Assembly (NCBI GenBank): GCA_963575645.1
Contig: OY754466.1
Span: 16,780,001-16,844,000, forward strand
Source: Xanthostigma xanthostigma
Lineage: Eukaryota; Arthropoda; Insecta; Raphidioptera; Raphidiidae
Length of the DNA: 64,000 nucleotides
Direction: 5' to 3'
The notes beneath the pieces are model-generated. The model was given only the letters and a program-made list of their open reading frames with translations. It had not been told where the DNA came from and made no database searches. The position numbers and the translations under genes were made by a program. This document shows positions 13,101 to 28,100 of the stretch, piece by piece (the first letter of the stretch is position 1; every line of letters starts with the position of its first letter).

Positions 13101-16100
13101 TTTGTTGATCAAGTTCAAGAGCGGTTCTTATTCAGATTCAAGTCTGGACTGTTAGAACAATTATATGGTAATTGTGGTGAGAATTACGCTTGCCAACTTC
13201 ATGACCATGACCATCGGTGACCTTATAAAATTTATTTAAGTTTTTGTATATAAACCGATAATTAATTTATAGATATATATTGAACAAACCGTAAGTTGAA
13301 AAACAGCCCGACACGTGTGATCCCATGGCAGGTTCAAAATAAACCTTTAAAGCATTACTTTTCAAACTCTTCATTTTCGAAGAGGATAATCGGTTCTAAG
13401 AGTACTAACTCTAGACGTCCATTAAAGAGTTCAAGAATCACGAGAATTTGACCAACAAACACGTTCTTTTAACAGTCCGAGGGGTTCTGTAGCAGGCGCG
13501 GTCCGAAGGGGGGGGTCACAGGGGACATGACCCCCCCCAAAATCTAAAGTCAAATTGAAAATTTTCAAAAATTTGCCAAATAATAAAAAAAAATTTTTAG
13601 CTACAATACAAAAAGACGATTTTTTTTATTAGTTTAGTGAGTGACCCCCCCCAAAATTTCAGGCTGCGACCGCGCCTGTTCTGTAGTGCCGACAAACACT
13701 ATGGAATGGGCAGAACCAGTTCAGAACTGCACTAACGAAACATATAGGATACGTTTTTGAGGCACTAAAGTCAGCCAATGTTATAAATTTTATCTGTAAT
13801 GCAAACCAACTGATGTAACTGAAGAATGTGTGCATACCATGCAAAAATTAACCATCATTCATTTCGTTCGCATCTAAAATGTATACAAGAATAAAATGTA
13901 GATCGGATATTGAATAATAATAATTATTGAGTATTGAGTGCCATGCGTCATAATTCTAACTTAGAAACTATAAACAAATTTGATAATAGGTTACTCAAAG
14001 ATTAATGTTGCGTCAGGATTAGAAAAATGCGTTAATAAAAAATTAGCAAATATAAACCATCTACATATAAAAATTGCGAACAAGAAAATGCATTTACAAG
14101 CTTCACTTGTTATTTATTTCCTAGGCATAATATCGAAATCCAAAATGACATGTTTTGATATTTCTTTCGAAGCCTCCCCAACCTTATTTCTGTCCCTGGG
14201 GAGAAAATTTAAAATCCCGCTTCTTTGAGTATTGCCATGCGTCCTATACTAAAATGTACAAAGTTTAAGCTTCCAAGGGGGTAGATAAAGAGGGTAATTC
14301 CCCCCTCAGGATCGTAATATTAAAAAAAATAAAATTTAAAATAATACGAATACCTGGCTAAAAAATAAAATTTAGAAATACTTTTTAAAGAGGAATTTGG
14401 AAAATTAATTTGAGAATTAATATTTTGCTTGACACCTTCCTTCGTACGTATTCTTGTGTGATACCAATAAAACTTAAAAAAAATATTGATTTTGTTTTGC
14501 TTTACCCGACCCCCCCCCCCCCCCCCCGGCCAGAAAAAAATATCTACGTCCTTGTCAGCTTCAAAGGTCATCAAGGATCCTTTTTCGGGAAATCTCCCCT
14601 ATTTCTGTTCCCGGGGAGAAAATCTAAAATTCGATTTGGCTGGGTTCTATCTCGTATTCTATACCATAAGTTCTATACTATAAATTTCAGCTTTCTAGGT
14701 CAACTAGGACCTTATGGAGGGCCTGAAAAGACAGACAGACATCCAGACAAACATTTGGAAATTATATATGCAGAATATAGATAGTTGTTAATTTTAATTT
14801 GCATAATTGTCAGAATAGAAGACAAGCCTTAGAAAACTGAATTATATACCTTTTGTATGATTTCTTCAATTATTATTATTTAAAATAACTGCATTTCAAA
14901 TGTTTTAGGTTTACAATTTTTGTACAGTTGAACTACAAAAATTTCATTACTTCTGTTTACAAACTACATAGTTTACATGCCTGTCTGCTGCCAAATGAAA
15001 TTTTTACGCCCAAAATCTGAATCTATTCATAAGCAAGAAACTTTGCAGTTAATTAGATTGTGCTCTTGTTAGTAAGTAATCTAAGTCGTTGACAAGCAAT
15101 TTTTAGTCGGCCGATTATTGCATGAGTGACTATACCAAGCATTCTGAACATGCGTTCCATCTGCAACTGATAAATCGGCCGACTAAATAGACTGTGAATC
15201 ATTTAGGGCAGTGTTTTTCAACCTTTTTCATGATGCGACCCCCCTGGTATGAAAAAATATTTCGCGACCCCTCTGGTATGAAAAAATATTTCGCGACCCC
15301 CCGACCCTCCGCTTTTTTATCATGTATGTATGTGTATGTTACAGTGTTACAAATATTCATTCCATACGACGTTTTTATACGTCTCCATAATTAGGATTCG
15401 GATATAAGTACATAATATAGTACGTAAAACACATTATTTTACAATTACATACCTACATCGAATACGTCGCCAATTGATAACTAACTAACGCAATTTACGC
15501 ACATAGGTATTAATAAAATTCTCTCGACCTCTGGCGACCCCCCTACAGAAGCTTCGCGACCCCCCAGGGGGTCGCGACCCACAGGTTGAAAAACACTGAT
15601 TTAGGGATTAACTGTCGATCGGCTGGCCTATGGAGAGTGGAGATAAGGAGAACGATCTCTTATGGGTGTTGTAGCCACAGTGGCGCAAGTGAAACAATGA
15701 GGTTAAAATTAACTTAGCCGTTGTAGACAAAATGAAGTGTGCTACTTGCCAAAGACAAAAGTCAGGGTCATAAATAGTTAAAAAAAGATGAAGTATCCGG
15801 AAATTAATTTAGTTAATATAACCTGCAAATTAATTTTGAAATCACATAAAACGTAACATAATTTTGAGAGTCCATTAAAATAATTTTATCATTATGAAAT
15901 TAATTCCGAAAAGTATTAATTTCATCAATATTTCAAAATTGCGAAAAAAAATATTAAAATAGGTATGTGACTTAAAATTATATAATTTTGATATTTAATT
16001 AGGTACAATGTACATATCTTCATTTTTTTTTTAATTGTTTACATTTATGGCCATTATGAATTTAACATTTCAAAATAGCTCCTTCAGAAGGCGGATGTTT

Positions 16101-19100
16101 GTCTTTCTTTGTTTAATTAATATTTTCCTGTTCCAACAAATTTATGGCGCTTTCTCATACAACAGCCATCTTAATTGAATGCTATTCGAGGGACATGTTT
16201 CTAACATTGAAATAGTTCTCCTTAACTCCACACTCCATGGCTTGATCGAATAATAACGCATTTAAAAATTGCCTGTCAGGTCTAAAAATACTATTTTTAG
16301 TATCAGATTTAATGTCTACCATGGCTCTAAGGGCTCAGCCATGCAAAACATCATGAATGCGAGTCACTCACCTTTCCCAAAGGGCGAAACCATTGTCATC
16401 GAGTGTGGGAACTGTGTGTTGAGGATTAATCTGTAAAAATAAAATTAACATAATTAGATATTATTGTCTGTAAATTCAATACGCGTGTACTAATTTCGGT
16501 AGTCTCGATCTCTCATTAACTACAACATAATATTGTTTACAAATAATGGAACATTAAGAATACATAAATAAATGATGCATTGAAATATAATTTAGAAAGT
16601 TTAGTTATAATTATGTTAGCTAGAATAAGTGAGGAAATGAAATAGAAAAACCTATTTGCCCGATTAAATTTCACGTAAAATTTAATTATGGACCCGCAAC
16701 CCGGCACAAGGGGGTGTCCAGTCGAACTTTAGTCAGGGACCCAGCCGTACGACTGCAAATTTTTAAGGACTATAAGACATACGGACTACTTTTAATAGCG
16801 TGAGGACCCGCTGTAAGCTGTAGACAAGAGGTCTATCTCAGACTATATGCTGGCTGTATGGCCCTCGATAGTCAAGGTCAATTTGAATGTGGAGAACCCC
16901 GGGGCGATGACAAATTTGATCCCTACAAAAAAAAACTACAAGGTCAAAATATTAAATTTTACCACTGCGAACCTAAGGCCTAGTTTATATGAGAGGCGCG
17001 CTCAACGCGCGTTGGCCCAACGCGCGTTGAACGCCTCTCATATAAACTAGGCCTAAATGTCTGAACGAAAGCGTGTTTAGTGTATTGAATAATTTTTAGG
17101 ATGCCTCTGTTATGTAAAAGACTTGGAACCATATATCTATTAATTAACTATATAATATGAATCATTGCCTATCTACTCAATGTGCGGTGAGTGAACGCAA
17201 CAAAGCGTATCGAAAATATATCTGCGTCTATTTCTTCGATGTAATTCCCTGATTTCTCCGATGATAGGATTGGTTGATGTACTTGTATTCAATCTGAATA
17301 AAGTATCTCTGTTTCAAAAACTTTGTCTTTTTCTATGACGTTAATATGGGCGTACCTAGCTTTTGCCCCAGGAGGGGGCAAATTCGAAATTTCTTAAGCC
17401 GGGTCCTCCGTGGATACGCCAGTGCTTACGACGTAAAAAAAGACAGAAGTATACGTTTGCACCCTAATAGTTCAATTGCGATTTTATTCCTATGCTCAGT
17501 ATAGAATAAAAGTATATGCTTGGAAAGGTATAATCCTTTCTGATAGCCTTCAAATCCGGCTCTTACCAGTTACCACCCTAATAACAAGCACTGAGGACAT
17601 AAAAGTGAATAAAGTCATCGATTCATTTTGCGCGGGAACACTTAATATCCAGCGACACCCAAATTTATATACTAGACTTCTTGTTTCAAAATTAAGACGA
17701 TCACCGACTGACAAAAAAAATTACAAGGTCATTATTGAATTGTTACATCGGTGTTCAATGGACAAAATTAATTTCCTCGTGACCGTAAAATGAGTGAGTA
17801 ATTTAACCTTGAAACTGGTGTCTAATGAAGCATGCACCAGCGGAATTCTGTTGAGTTAATGGTACATGCTACAATGGATAACCGGTTGTCTATAAATACA
17901 GCCAACATGCATTCCATTGTCGCAACTATCTGACCAAATTATTTAACTAACCAAACTGTACCTATTTTATGTGGTTAACTTTTGTTCACTAGTGGCGCCG
18001 TCAAAAGACTCAAAAATTAAAAAAAAATGCACTTGTCTGCGTTTGGGCCATATTATCATAATATGTATATTAGCTTACATATATGTAATATAACTTATAG
18101 CTGGGAAGCTAGAAGACAGTGACTGATAGGCACACAACAGTACTTATAGTGATAAACACAATCTTAAAAATAGCTCTTGGAGAACCGAAATTTTCGTCTA
18201 TCTCAAAGGTATATAATAGTAGTTTCGATACCATAAAGAGCGAGTTATTTGGAACTTTGTATCAGTTTTTTGCTGCAAGCCTATTATTGCAGACTAGGCG
18301 TTACCCGTGGCTTCGTACGCGATTGAGACGAAAAACGGATGCATTGCCATTATTTGGTATAGTACTCCTTTCTCGACGTAGACCCCCCAAATAAATTTCA
18401 AAATTGATGATATTTACGTGATCAACGTCCCGACAAACCAAGAAAATGATACCCGTGTTGTTTTTTAGACTATTTATCTTTTTTCACCCTCTGAACGGGT
18501 TGTTTTTAAGAAAGCATGAAACACGTAATTATTTATTTGTTGACAGGAGTAATCTTGCGCATTTTAGAATTGATACATCTATCTTATATGATTTCTCCAT
18601 GCAAATTTTGAACCCTCGTTACATCCTTTTAGGGGTTGAATTTCCAAAAATCTGTTCTTAGTGGGTGCCTACGTCATAATAACTATCTGTGTGCCAAATT
18701 TCAGCCCAATCCGTTCAATTGTTTGAGCTGTGCCTTAATTCTCCAAGCAAATTTCAAACCCACGTTATAGGTACACCCTTTTAGAGGTTGAATTTTCAAA
18801 AATCCGTTCTTAACGGATGCCTATGTCATAATGCCAAATTTCAGCCCAATTCATCCAGTGGTTTGAGCTGTGCGTTGATAGATCAATCAGTCACGGTTTC
18901 GTTTTATATATTTAGATAACAAAATGCACAAACATACCTAAAAAGGCTACACCAGAAAATATAATAACAATGAGACATTTTTTTGGCGTATGTATACTAA
19001 AAATAAAAAAGAACGATTTGCCAAAAAATAAAAGAATCTTCGATACGAGGAAAGGTTGCTTAAAAATAAGTGGTATTTACCAGATCAAATTGTCGTCAGA

Positions 19101-22100
19101 TAGAATTTGGACATTGTTAAATTCGTGGACTTACTTTATGAAAAAATAATGAAAATAATGAAAAAATACGTGTTACGACATAGAGGACAACTAAAAACAA
19201 TTTGAAAAACAAATTACATTTTGATTGAAATTTAAATTTGATACCAATGAAGTCACATCTGTTTTCCAGTAGGGACACCTCAGCGACGTCTCTTCGTTAA
19301 ATTAAAAGAGAAATTGTAGATTATTGACGCTCGACAGCTAAGGTTATCAGCCTTTATAATATTAATATTTTAATAATCTGTACATTCATTGTTTTTTTAA
19401 AAGCTAGTAAGTTGAAATTCGCCTTTATTTAAATCTTAACTAAAATAAGGCACAAATGGTTTAGTACCTGCGCAGTGTAAAAAAATAGGAAAAAAAAACA
19501 AAACCTCTCAAATCAACCACAAATCATAATATCTACCACGTCCGTAGTAATTTCTCAACGTTTAGTTTTATATCAATGGGGTTTTCCATTAAAACCACAA
19601 AAGGTAGAGTTGATTTGGTGATGAAGCATTTCTTTTTATATTTTCAACGAATTCTGTTTGATAAACTACCAGCATACTTTCTTTAATTCCACAGAAATTT
19701 GTCACTTAGCCAAACACACGCAGAGACATTAACTTTTAGGCACGTAAGGATTTACCCAGCTTTGACCGTTCGTCCTTTGCTCAGACTCTTGTTACAGTTG
19801 CATAATAAGGATATAGCATAAACCTTTCCAAATATTTTCTCTAATTATTCGTAAAAATCTCATGAAATTGATTACTCAGTTTCTGAGTTCTGAGACATAA
19901 GACAAACAGATTATAAATTTTTATATTATATGTATACTAGCGGTCCGTCCCGGTTTCACCCGGTGCGATAGATATAATTCTGCAAAATGTCTTTCGTTGG
20001 CGGCCCGGCGTCTGAACTAATAGCTTTGAGCAAAATCTACTAAATTTGCTTCTGAATTAATAGCTTTGAGTAAATTCTATCTAATGTCGTTACATATGTG
20101 ACTTTTTTTTGAGAAAACACCATAATTTTGTACAAAATATTTAATAAAAACTATCCTATAGCGTAAGTTGCACCAAACAAAATACGTTTACAAAATTTCA
20201 TTAAAAGTAATTTAGGAGATTAGCGCGGCCAAAATTGTGACACGAGAATTTAGTATATATAGATAAGGTATAATTAAATAATGACTTTGCATTTTTACGT
20301 GTTTTAATTAATTAAATATATAGGAATAACTTACTAAATGATTATCAACAAAATTAATCCCAATATTTAATTCATTTTACAAACCCAGGAAATTGTAAGG
20401 TACGTACCTTACGTAATATATTTTTAAACGGTTAACCTTCAAATGTGTAATTATCAGTAAATGGTGATTACTTCTACGTATCATTTAGGATAGAGGTCCT
20501 CAAACTGTATCCTGGCAAATATTTTTGTCTAGTTTGCGGACATTTTATTCAAATCAATTTAGACAAATACATAGTTGAAGATTTGACTGTATTACGGCTC
20601 ACAATAAGTAATATAATATATGACTGTTGGGTGTTTTTAAGACGACACTCATAATCCGCATTGTCGAATCTTTGGTCGGTGGCAAAATATCTGCCAATAA
20701 AATATTTTGAAAAAATATTAAAATGCTCACTATTAGGGTATGCACCCGGGTGTACCCGGTTCTGAAATACCCGGGTATATCCGGGTATTTCAATAAGTCT
20801 GTGGAACCGGTTCTGAGCGATGGAACCGGGTTGGCCCGGTTCTGATAAGATTATTATAATTTTGTATTAATTGCTAATTTAAATTACGCGTGTGTTCTGT
20901 TTTAAGTGATTTAGTATCTATTATTTAAGTAGGTACTATTATTTCCTAATTTTCTGTCATCTGCAAACCAAAAAAATTCAAACCAAATTATTTAAATTGT
21001 TTCAAGAGTTAGTTCTTGTAGATCATTTAATAATAGTTCCAAGAGTAGGTTTTTGTTGATTATTGAATAAGAGTTCCAAGAGTAAGTTTTTGTTGATTAT
21101 TTAATAATAGTTTCAAAAGTTAGTTTTTGTTAATTATATAATCATTTAATATCAAATTGTATTTTATTCATTATCTCTTTATAATTCCTACGTAACCAAA
21201 CTCTCCATTATCATTTATACAAAAAAATATATAAAAAATACGATTTTTTCGCTTGGAACCGGGTAGAACCGGGCGAACCGGTTCCGACTATCCCTAGAAC
21301 CGGGTGTGCAAAATATAGAACCGGACCCGGTTCTGCATGCCCTACTCACTATACAAGGGTCACCAACTAAAGAGGTAAAGTTTGTAAATTTGGATGTAGA
21401 AGCTAATCTCCGAAAATAATCATCCGATTTCAAAATTGTATTCACCAATATTTAAAATGTACCTTCAGGATGGACACAGGCTATATAATATCACGTAACA
21501 ATAAAAGCACTTTTTCCATTTTTATTTAGGTATTTCAAAAATTACTATTTTTGAATTTAAAAAAAAATATATATATTTCCTGTTCCCATTTCGTGATAAA
21601 ACTGACAAAAAAACGGCTCTCACTACGAAAATTTTCTTAAAACATTTTTTTGCAATTGGACTATTACTGATCGAGTTTTCAATCACACGGCTGGAGGAGA
21701 TTTTTTTTAATTGTGTTACTTTTCATTTTTTTAATAAAAATTAGTAAAAAATGGCTCTAAAGTATTCTCAATAAAATACTACCCAATTCTTAAATAACAA
21801 ACTAAGAAAATAAAAAAAATATAGAAGAAAGTATTGTTTTCAACTCTTCAGTCTACACACGGATGTTCTCCATTAAGATTCGAGCTAATAATGCCTACAA
21901 TAAATAAAATCTAAGTTGGCCCACTTGATATACATCCTTTGAAAAGTTTGGGAGCTACTGATTTCTAATCGGTATACATGATACACCGTTTTCACGCGAT
22001 GACTACAAAAAACATATACAAAACTCGTTTGAAACAGAAAAAAGACCTCCGCACTAAACAATGGAAAACGCGCAACTTACCTACTATTATTAATATGTCA

Positions 22101-25100
22101 ATAAAACCGTTTCATCACCGGTTTATTAATTATCATCTCTGAAACGAGTTTTTAAATCTTGACGCAAAGACGAAACAAGATATCTTATGATTTGTATAGC
22201 TTAGCTGTAAAAATCCTAACCAATATATAAACACGTTTCATTTCAATCAATTGGAGCATTTGTTTTTTCAAGTTACACGAAACCAAAATCAAACTAATCA
22301 TCCGTTAACTTTTAACTAATGGTTTTAGCAGCAAAAAGTTTCGTCTCAATTGGTTCAGCCGTTTTAAATTATGCGAAAACAAACAAACAATGAAACAAAA
22401 TATATTGGCATCTAACATCTGGTGTCAAAATTTGAACTTGTTCAATGGAGTATATTTCTAAAACTTTGGGGGATATTATTTTTTCAAAAATTATCTTAAA
22501 AAATTCCTACATTCCAGAGTAAATTCGGTCTAATGAAAATTCATATTTTTGATTTTTACCCATTTCATGTGATTAATTGCTCTCACCGTACTGAAATTTT
22601 TGTAATCGGTTGAAAAGAGTTCGGATCAATAGACCCTGGCGGAATTAAAATCTAAATAATTATAAATAGAGAGATTGTTGATAGACGCTCAACAACTGAG
22701 GTCATTCTAAATAATTATATGCATGTATATCAAGGTAACCTTAACGCAATTGCAATATTTATTTCACGGCATTCTGTTCCATTGGCCGCAGCAATATTTG
22801 GACAATGCCAGTTGTTTTTCACACCCGATCTGTCGCAGTTTCAATACAAACGAAAAATCGTGTCACTGAAGCAAGGTTGATTTCATAATTAACAATTTAC
22901 AATATCAGTCGATTTTTCCATTTTACCAATCGGCACACCTCTTCGATGCATGTATCAACTTACTTACCGCAAGAGAAATGTTAAACTCGTTCTTCAAGTT
23001 TACTTGCGTGCATATAAAATCTTTTTTTTAATAGATAGAAGGCGTATAACAATTGCTATGCCATGAGTCATGATCGTGATTTCGAACTTGCTACTTACAA
23101 ATGTTTTCCTTTATGTTAAGGAATGTAGTACAATAGATTCTTGTAGACCCGAGTGTATTGAGTTTTTTCCTAATAAAATATTAATGTCAAAATACTAACT
23201 AATATTTGAAATGGCATCCGTTTTTGAACAAATGCAATATTAAAATGTCCATAACACACTGTGTAAAAGAAAAGGAGAGCCGGTCCACGTGCGCGATGTA
23301 TTTGGCAAAATCGAATATATATACAGTGTTTATTTCTGCTTTTTTTATGCACAAAAAAACTATTTGCGCGAATTCTTTAAGACAGGTTTCGAACCGATCT
23401 GATGTAAATTGAGCGAATTATAAGCGAAAACTTTTTTGTTTTCAATTTACTCCCCTCTGGGACCAAAATTCAAAAATCAGACTGCGTTAGGATCTGTCGC
23501 ATGCCCTATATTATAAGTGTGCCAATTTCCAACCTTCTATATCTACGGACAGACATACAATAGGTAATTATATAGGTATGTAGATTTTTCTTTACGTTTT
23601 TTTCTTACGATTTTTTTTCTAGCCCTTTCCATTCATATCTATAACGTCCCATAAGGAACTTTGTTCCAAAAAAAAAAGACACTATAAATAAAAGAGGCTG
23701 TACAAAAGAGCCTGTATCAACAATCGCCGGACTGAATAACATTTTACTTTATACAATACGGCTGAACTAAATATTAGCCGGTTTACAAACCGACAATTCG
23801 AAATAAATCACTGGATTGCCGAATTCAACTGTTTATCGTGCTAGTTTGCCATGTTTTCATCGATGTAAAATGTGTGTTAAATACGAAAATTTTGTAATGC
23901 GAATAAACCCTAAGTTAACCCACATGACAGGAACATAAAAAAGAATCTTTTATCGTTATTATTTCTGTAATAATTTATTTCTCGAATAACGCAATAATTA
24001 AACAAATAATGTACATTTAACCGTGTCGTTTTATTACAAATAAACTATAGCCAACATGCAAAAGTAATTACAGTAATTATTATACCAAGGCTGTCTCATA
24101 GAAAGTGTAATTTGTATGTTTCAAAATATTTTAATGAAACTTATGATATTTCCGTTAACTTCGTGTGTTTAATTTTTAAATAACACTGCTAATAACCACA
24201 GTTGTCGAGCGTCTATAATCTTCTATTAAAAAACACATACAAGTAAAATGAAGTTCTTCACTATGATATTTAGTTAAATATATTCAATCTTTAAAATTTA
24301 GAAGTTGTTGATTAATTACCGATCGTGAGTCATTAAAGGTTGAAAAACTCATCGATTAGACACACCTACTTATAGGTAGGTGAACGATAATTTTGATAAA
24401 TAAACAAATGAAGTCCCCAGTGACGATTATTTCTCTGAAAAAGGTAACTCCACTAACTCTTATCAAAATAATTATTTTTTCAATTATCGTTTCAATTTGA
24501 ATGCGTGTGATAAACATATCTTGTTTTATATCTACATACTGTAAACCGCAATGTGTTTTATAATTATCACCAGTTATTAGTGTTTACATAATAAAAACAG
24601 TCTTGGCAACTAAAAAAGTGGATATCCGGCTTGTTGTGTTTTTAATTATTCAAAATTACCTTTTTAAAATTTAATAGTAATTGTCAATAATGAAATAATG
24701 TAATTATTTAAATTTTGATCAATGTTTTTTATTCTTTAAGAAAATAATCACCAAATTAAATTTTACACCCAACTTTTTTTTAAGAGCACCAATTACTAGG
24801 ATTACCTGTACTTGGATGTATTTCATATTTTAGCTTATTACTTTTGACGTGATAACGTCTTATAAATTGATGAATCACCAATCTTATAAATTGATAAAAC
24901 ACCGGCTGCATGCACGAAAAAGTGTAACGTTCCTAACGTAACGTTCCGCCTGACCCTGTGCGTGCTTTTCTCGAAAACGGCCCTAACGATTTGGATGAAA
25001 TTTACTGAAAAGGGATTTTGGGGGGCAAAAAATCGTTTTAGCTAGGTCTCATCTCTCGAAAAAATCGTTTTCTTACAAATTTTATCATTATAAAAATCAA

Positions 25101-28100
25101 TTTTTTGACGTATGAAAATACTTAAATATTGTAAGTAGGTTTTGGAATTTTATATAAACAGTGAAACAATTGTTTTATAAATATTATGACAGCTAATCTT
25201 TGAGACATAAAATAAATACGAAAGAAAGAAAGTTAAAAAAAACAATTATATTATATGGTGAGTAATTTAAATAAATAAAATTAACCTAAATTTGAAGCGA
25301 AAGATGCAATATCATAGATTCGAATTATTATAATTATTATATAAATTTAGGTTATGTATTACGGAATACGTTATCACGTAAAACTATCGTCCGTAAACCG
25401 ACTTTACAGACAACCAATTTTTTTTATCATACTTTTACTAATTCCCAAATTAGGACAGGTGCGCCTTCTAATGGAGACGCCATACCCCATTTCAATTATT
25501 TCCTATATTTAGAAAAAGGCAAAATAATATTTTGTGACGTCTAAGCTACATCGATTAACTGAAAAAAGCTAAATTTTTCATTTAGAGAAGGTATATTAAC
25601 AAAACATATTTTATCGATTTACCGGAAAAGTTTCTATTAAAAGATTATAATAACGGAAATATTTAACGAAAAAATTGCCGAATCATTCTGTCATCATAAT
25701 TTATTCATGGTGCTGCTTATTCATAAGTGAAGACATTCAACGATACTGTATCAATTTCAAATCGATTTAAAAAAAAGACTGCAATTCTACATGTATATTT
25801 GACGTTTGTAGTTGTGTGTATGGTCGCGGTTATTTCAAGAACGACTGGGCCGATTTGAAAAAGTATTCCATTGCTTAAAAGTCTACTTCTTCTCTAGGAC
25901 ACAGCCTTCATATTAATACGCTACGATAAAATGGCGGGCAGTGAGCTAAATTGTAAAACAAGTGATTGTAATAACTACCGAACCGATTTCGATGAAACTT
26001 TTACCATATTGCTTAGAATGACAAAGAGTCTTTGGCTAATCGCATAATCCGGACGACCCTGAATAAAATAAAATTCAATGACGCTAAAAAGTGTTAAATA
26101 AAAATGAATTTTAAAAAATCGAATAGACTTTAAAAATTATTTTCTTCGTTTTACAAATCACCTTCCCTACCTAGGTTAAATTAGATATCAATATAAATAA
26201 CGTACTCTATTACTCTACACGAAGGCGTGGAAAAGTATATACCTATGTGAAACATAACTTGCTCGTAAACGCAATTTACCTTCCGAATCTAGCACAGATC
26301 TGTATGCAATGTTGATAATAAGACACAACAGGCACCGGCCTAGGACATCAAAGAGGGGGCACCAAAAAACGAGAATACTTTTTCCTGAAGTTAGAACTAG
26401 TTGGGTTATTAGATTTCTGATTAAAATGATTTGTTTGCACAGAACATAGCATTTATGATCACTTCAATAAACATATACGTGACGTTTCTTCTGGATCAAA
26501 CATCATGAAAAATAGTGAAATTATAGAAAGTGAAACGTATATATATATTAAAAGAAGATGATATTAATAAAAGTCGAGATCCTGCGCTATGAATCAAAAC
26601 AACAAAAAGAGAAAAACTAGGACACCGTTCACTATAAAAAACTAGGACGCCAAAAAGTTTAATATGCCTGTATATGGGTTTTGTTTTAAACTTATATAGG
26701 TTGCATGGTATTCCTTATTAATATAGGGAAGGTGATTGTAAACCTAAGGGAAAAATTGTTTAGAGTGAAAAATTTTCGATATAATGCATATATAGTTTGA
26801 CAATTGACAGAAAACCATTAGTCCAATATACGGTTCTCACAATATATCTAATATTATTATGTTGACACCTCAAGGCCTCAAAGAAAGGAGGCGAACACAA
26901 TTACTGTATTCGATAGTACCTGTCTCCTTTCTTGGCGACCTTAATATTATAATGCTAAAACCTGTAAACTCCACATTTTTCTTGAATATTTCAATAAAGT
27001 TATACTAAACTGAGTGTCGCGGTCTATTAAAAAACTATTTTTACTTCTGGAATCTGGACGGTCTGGTAAAAGTCACTTTATGATGTGAAACATTTAATGG
27101 CACGTTTGAAGTGAAAAAACGTGCAACTGGCGCCACACTGTAATGCTATCTCGTTATTTTTTTAGTTACTATAATATTTCGTTAGATGACAGCGCGTAAC
27201 GCTTGCTGTGTGTATGCGTTGCATTATAACATGGTCTCTGCAGTGTTTGTTATGTAGTTTGGCGTGGGTAAATAATAATTACTGTGTGTTGTTATATATT
27301 AGTTGTAAGTTACATGACAGGGCGAAGAGTTTAGTTACTAGAATTTCGCTTAAATTTATGTTTCACAACTGCCAGGCGTCCGATGACGGCTGACATTTTT
27401 TTAAATAATGAATTTGAATCGCTTGCTAATTCTCAGATTAAATTCTAGGAACTATACGGGCTTGTAATAGAGTAACCATGCCAACACCATAGCTACATGC
27501 TCGGCTGTTCTCAAGCTTTCGTAACTAGTTGAAAAATACTAACTAATTATGTTAAATTATGCTTATATTATTGGCACTTGGAAATACTGACTGATCCATT
27601 GATTAAACTGTACTTAAAATTTGTTTAGAACTGTAAGCATGTTAAATACAGAAATATTTCCACTTAAATCAATCGATTACATGGATAATTTATTGACTTA
27701 CAAACAAATGATATTAATTGCAGTTAAAAAGTTTCAAGAAATATACTTATATCTAGTACCTGCACTTTTTATAAATTACTAAAAATAGCAGAAAAAACAA
27801 GTTTTATAAATTTATCAGTTGCATTATCTATTTACTTAACTATATATAATTGTTTTTATTCAAGCTATCCAAATAATAAATATTTGTGTTGAAATGATAA
27901 GATGACACTTTTTTTTCGAAAACAACACTGCTGAATTTTTGCATGAATATTTGTTATGATTCATAACAAAAATTAAGATCTTATTGAAATAAAATTACAT
28001 TTTGTGAAGAATGCAGCTATTTTAACGGAAAATCCTACATTGATTTGCATTTTCATATCTCTGATAATGACATTTAGAATTCTTGAGGATTTTCCAATAA

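Noticed and set aside
14320-14784. Open frames with poly-proline and poly-glycine runs
   Set aside because: They are translations of the poly-C tract at 14512-14527.
26872-26942. Hairpin as a microRNA precursor
   Set aside because: The stem is short with a large loop and mismatches; a small foldback is simpler without small-RNA data.
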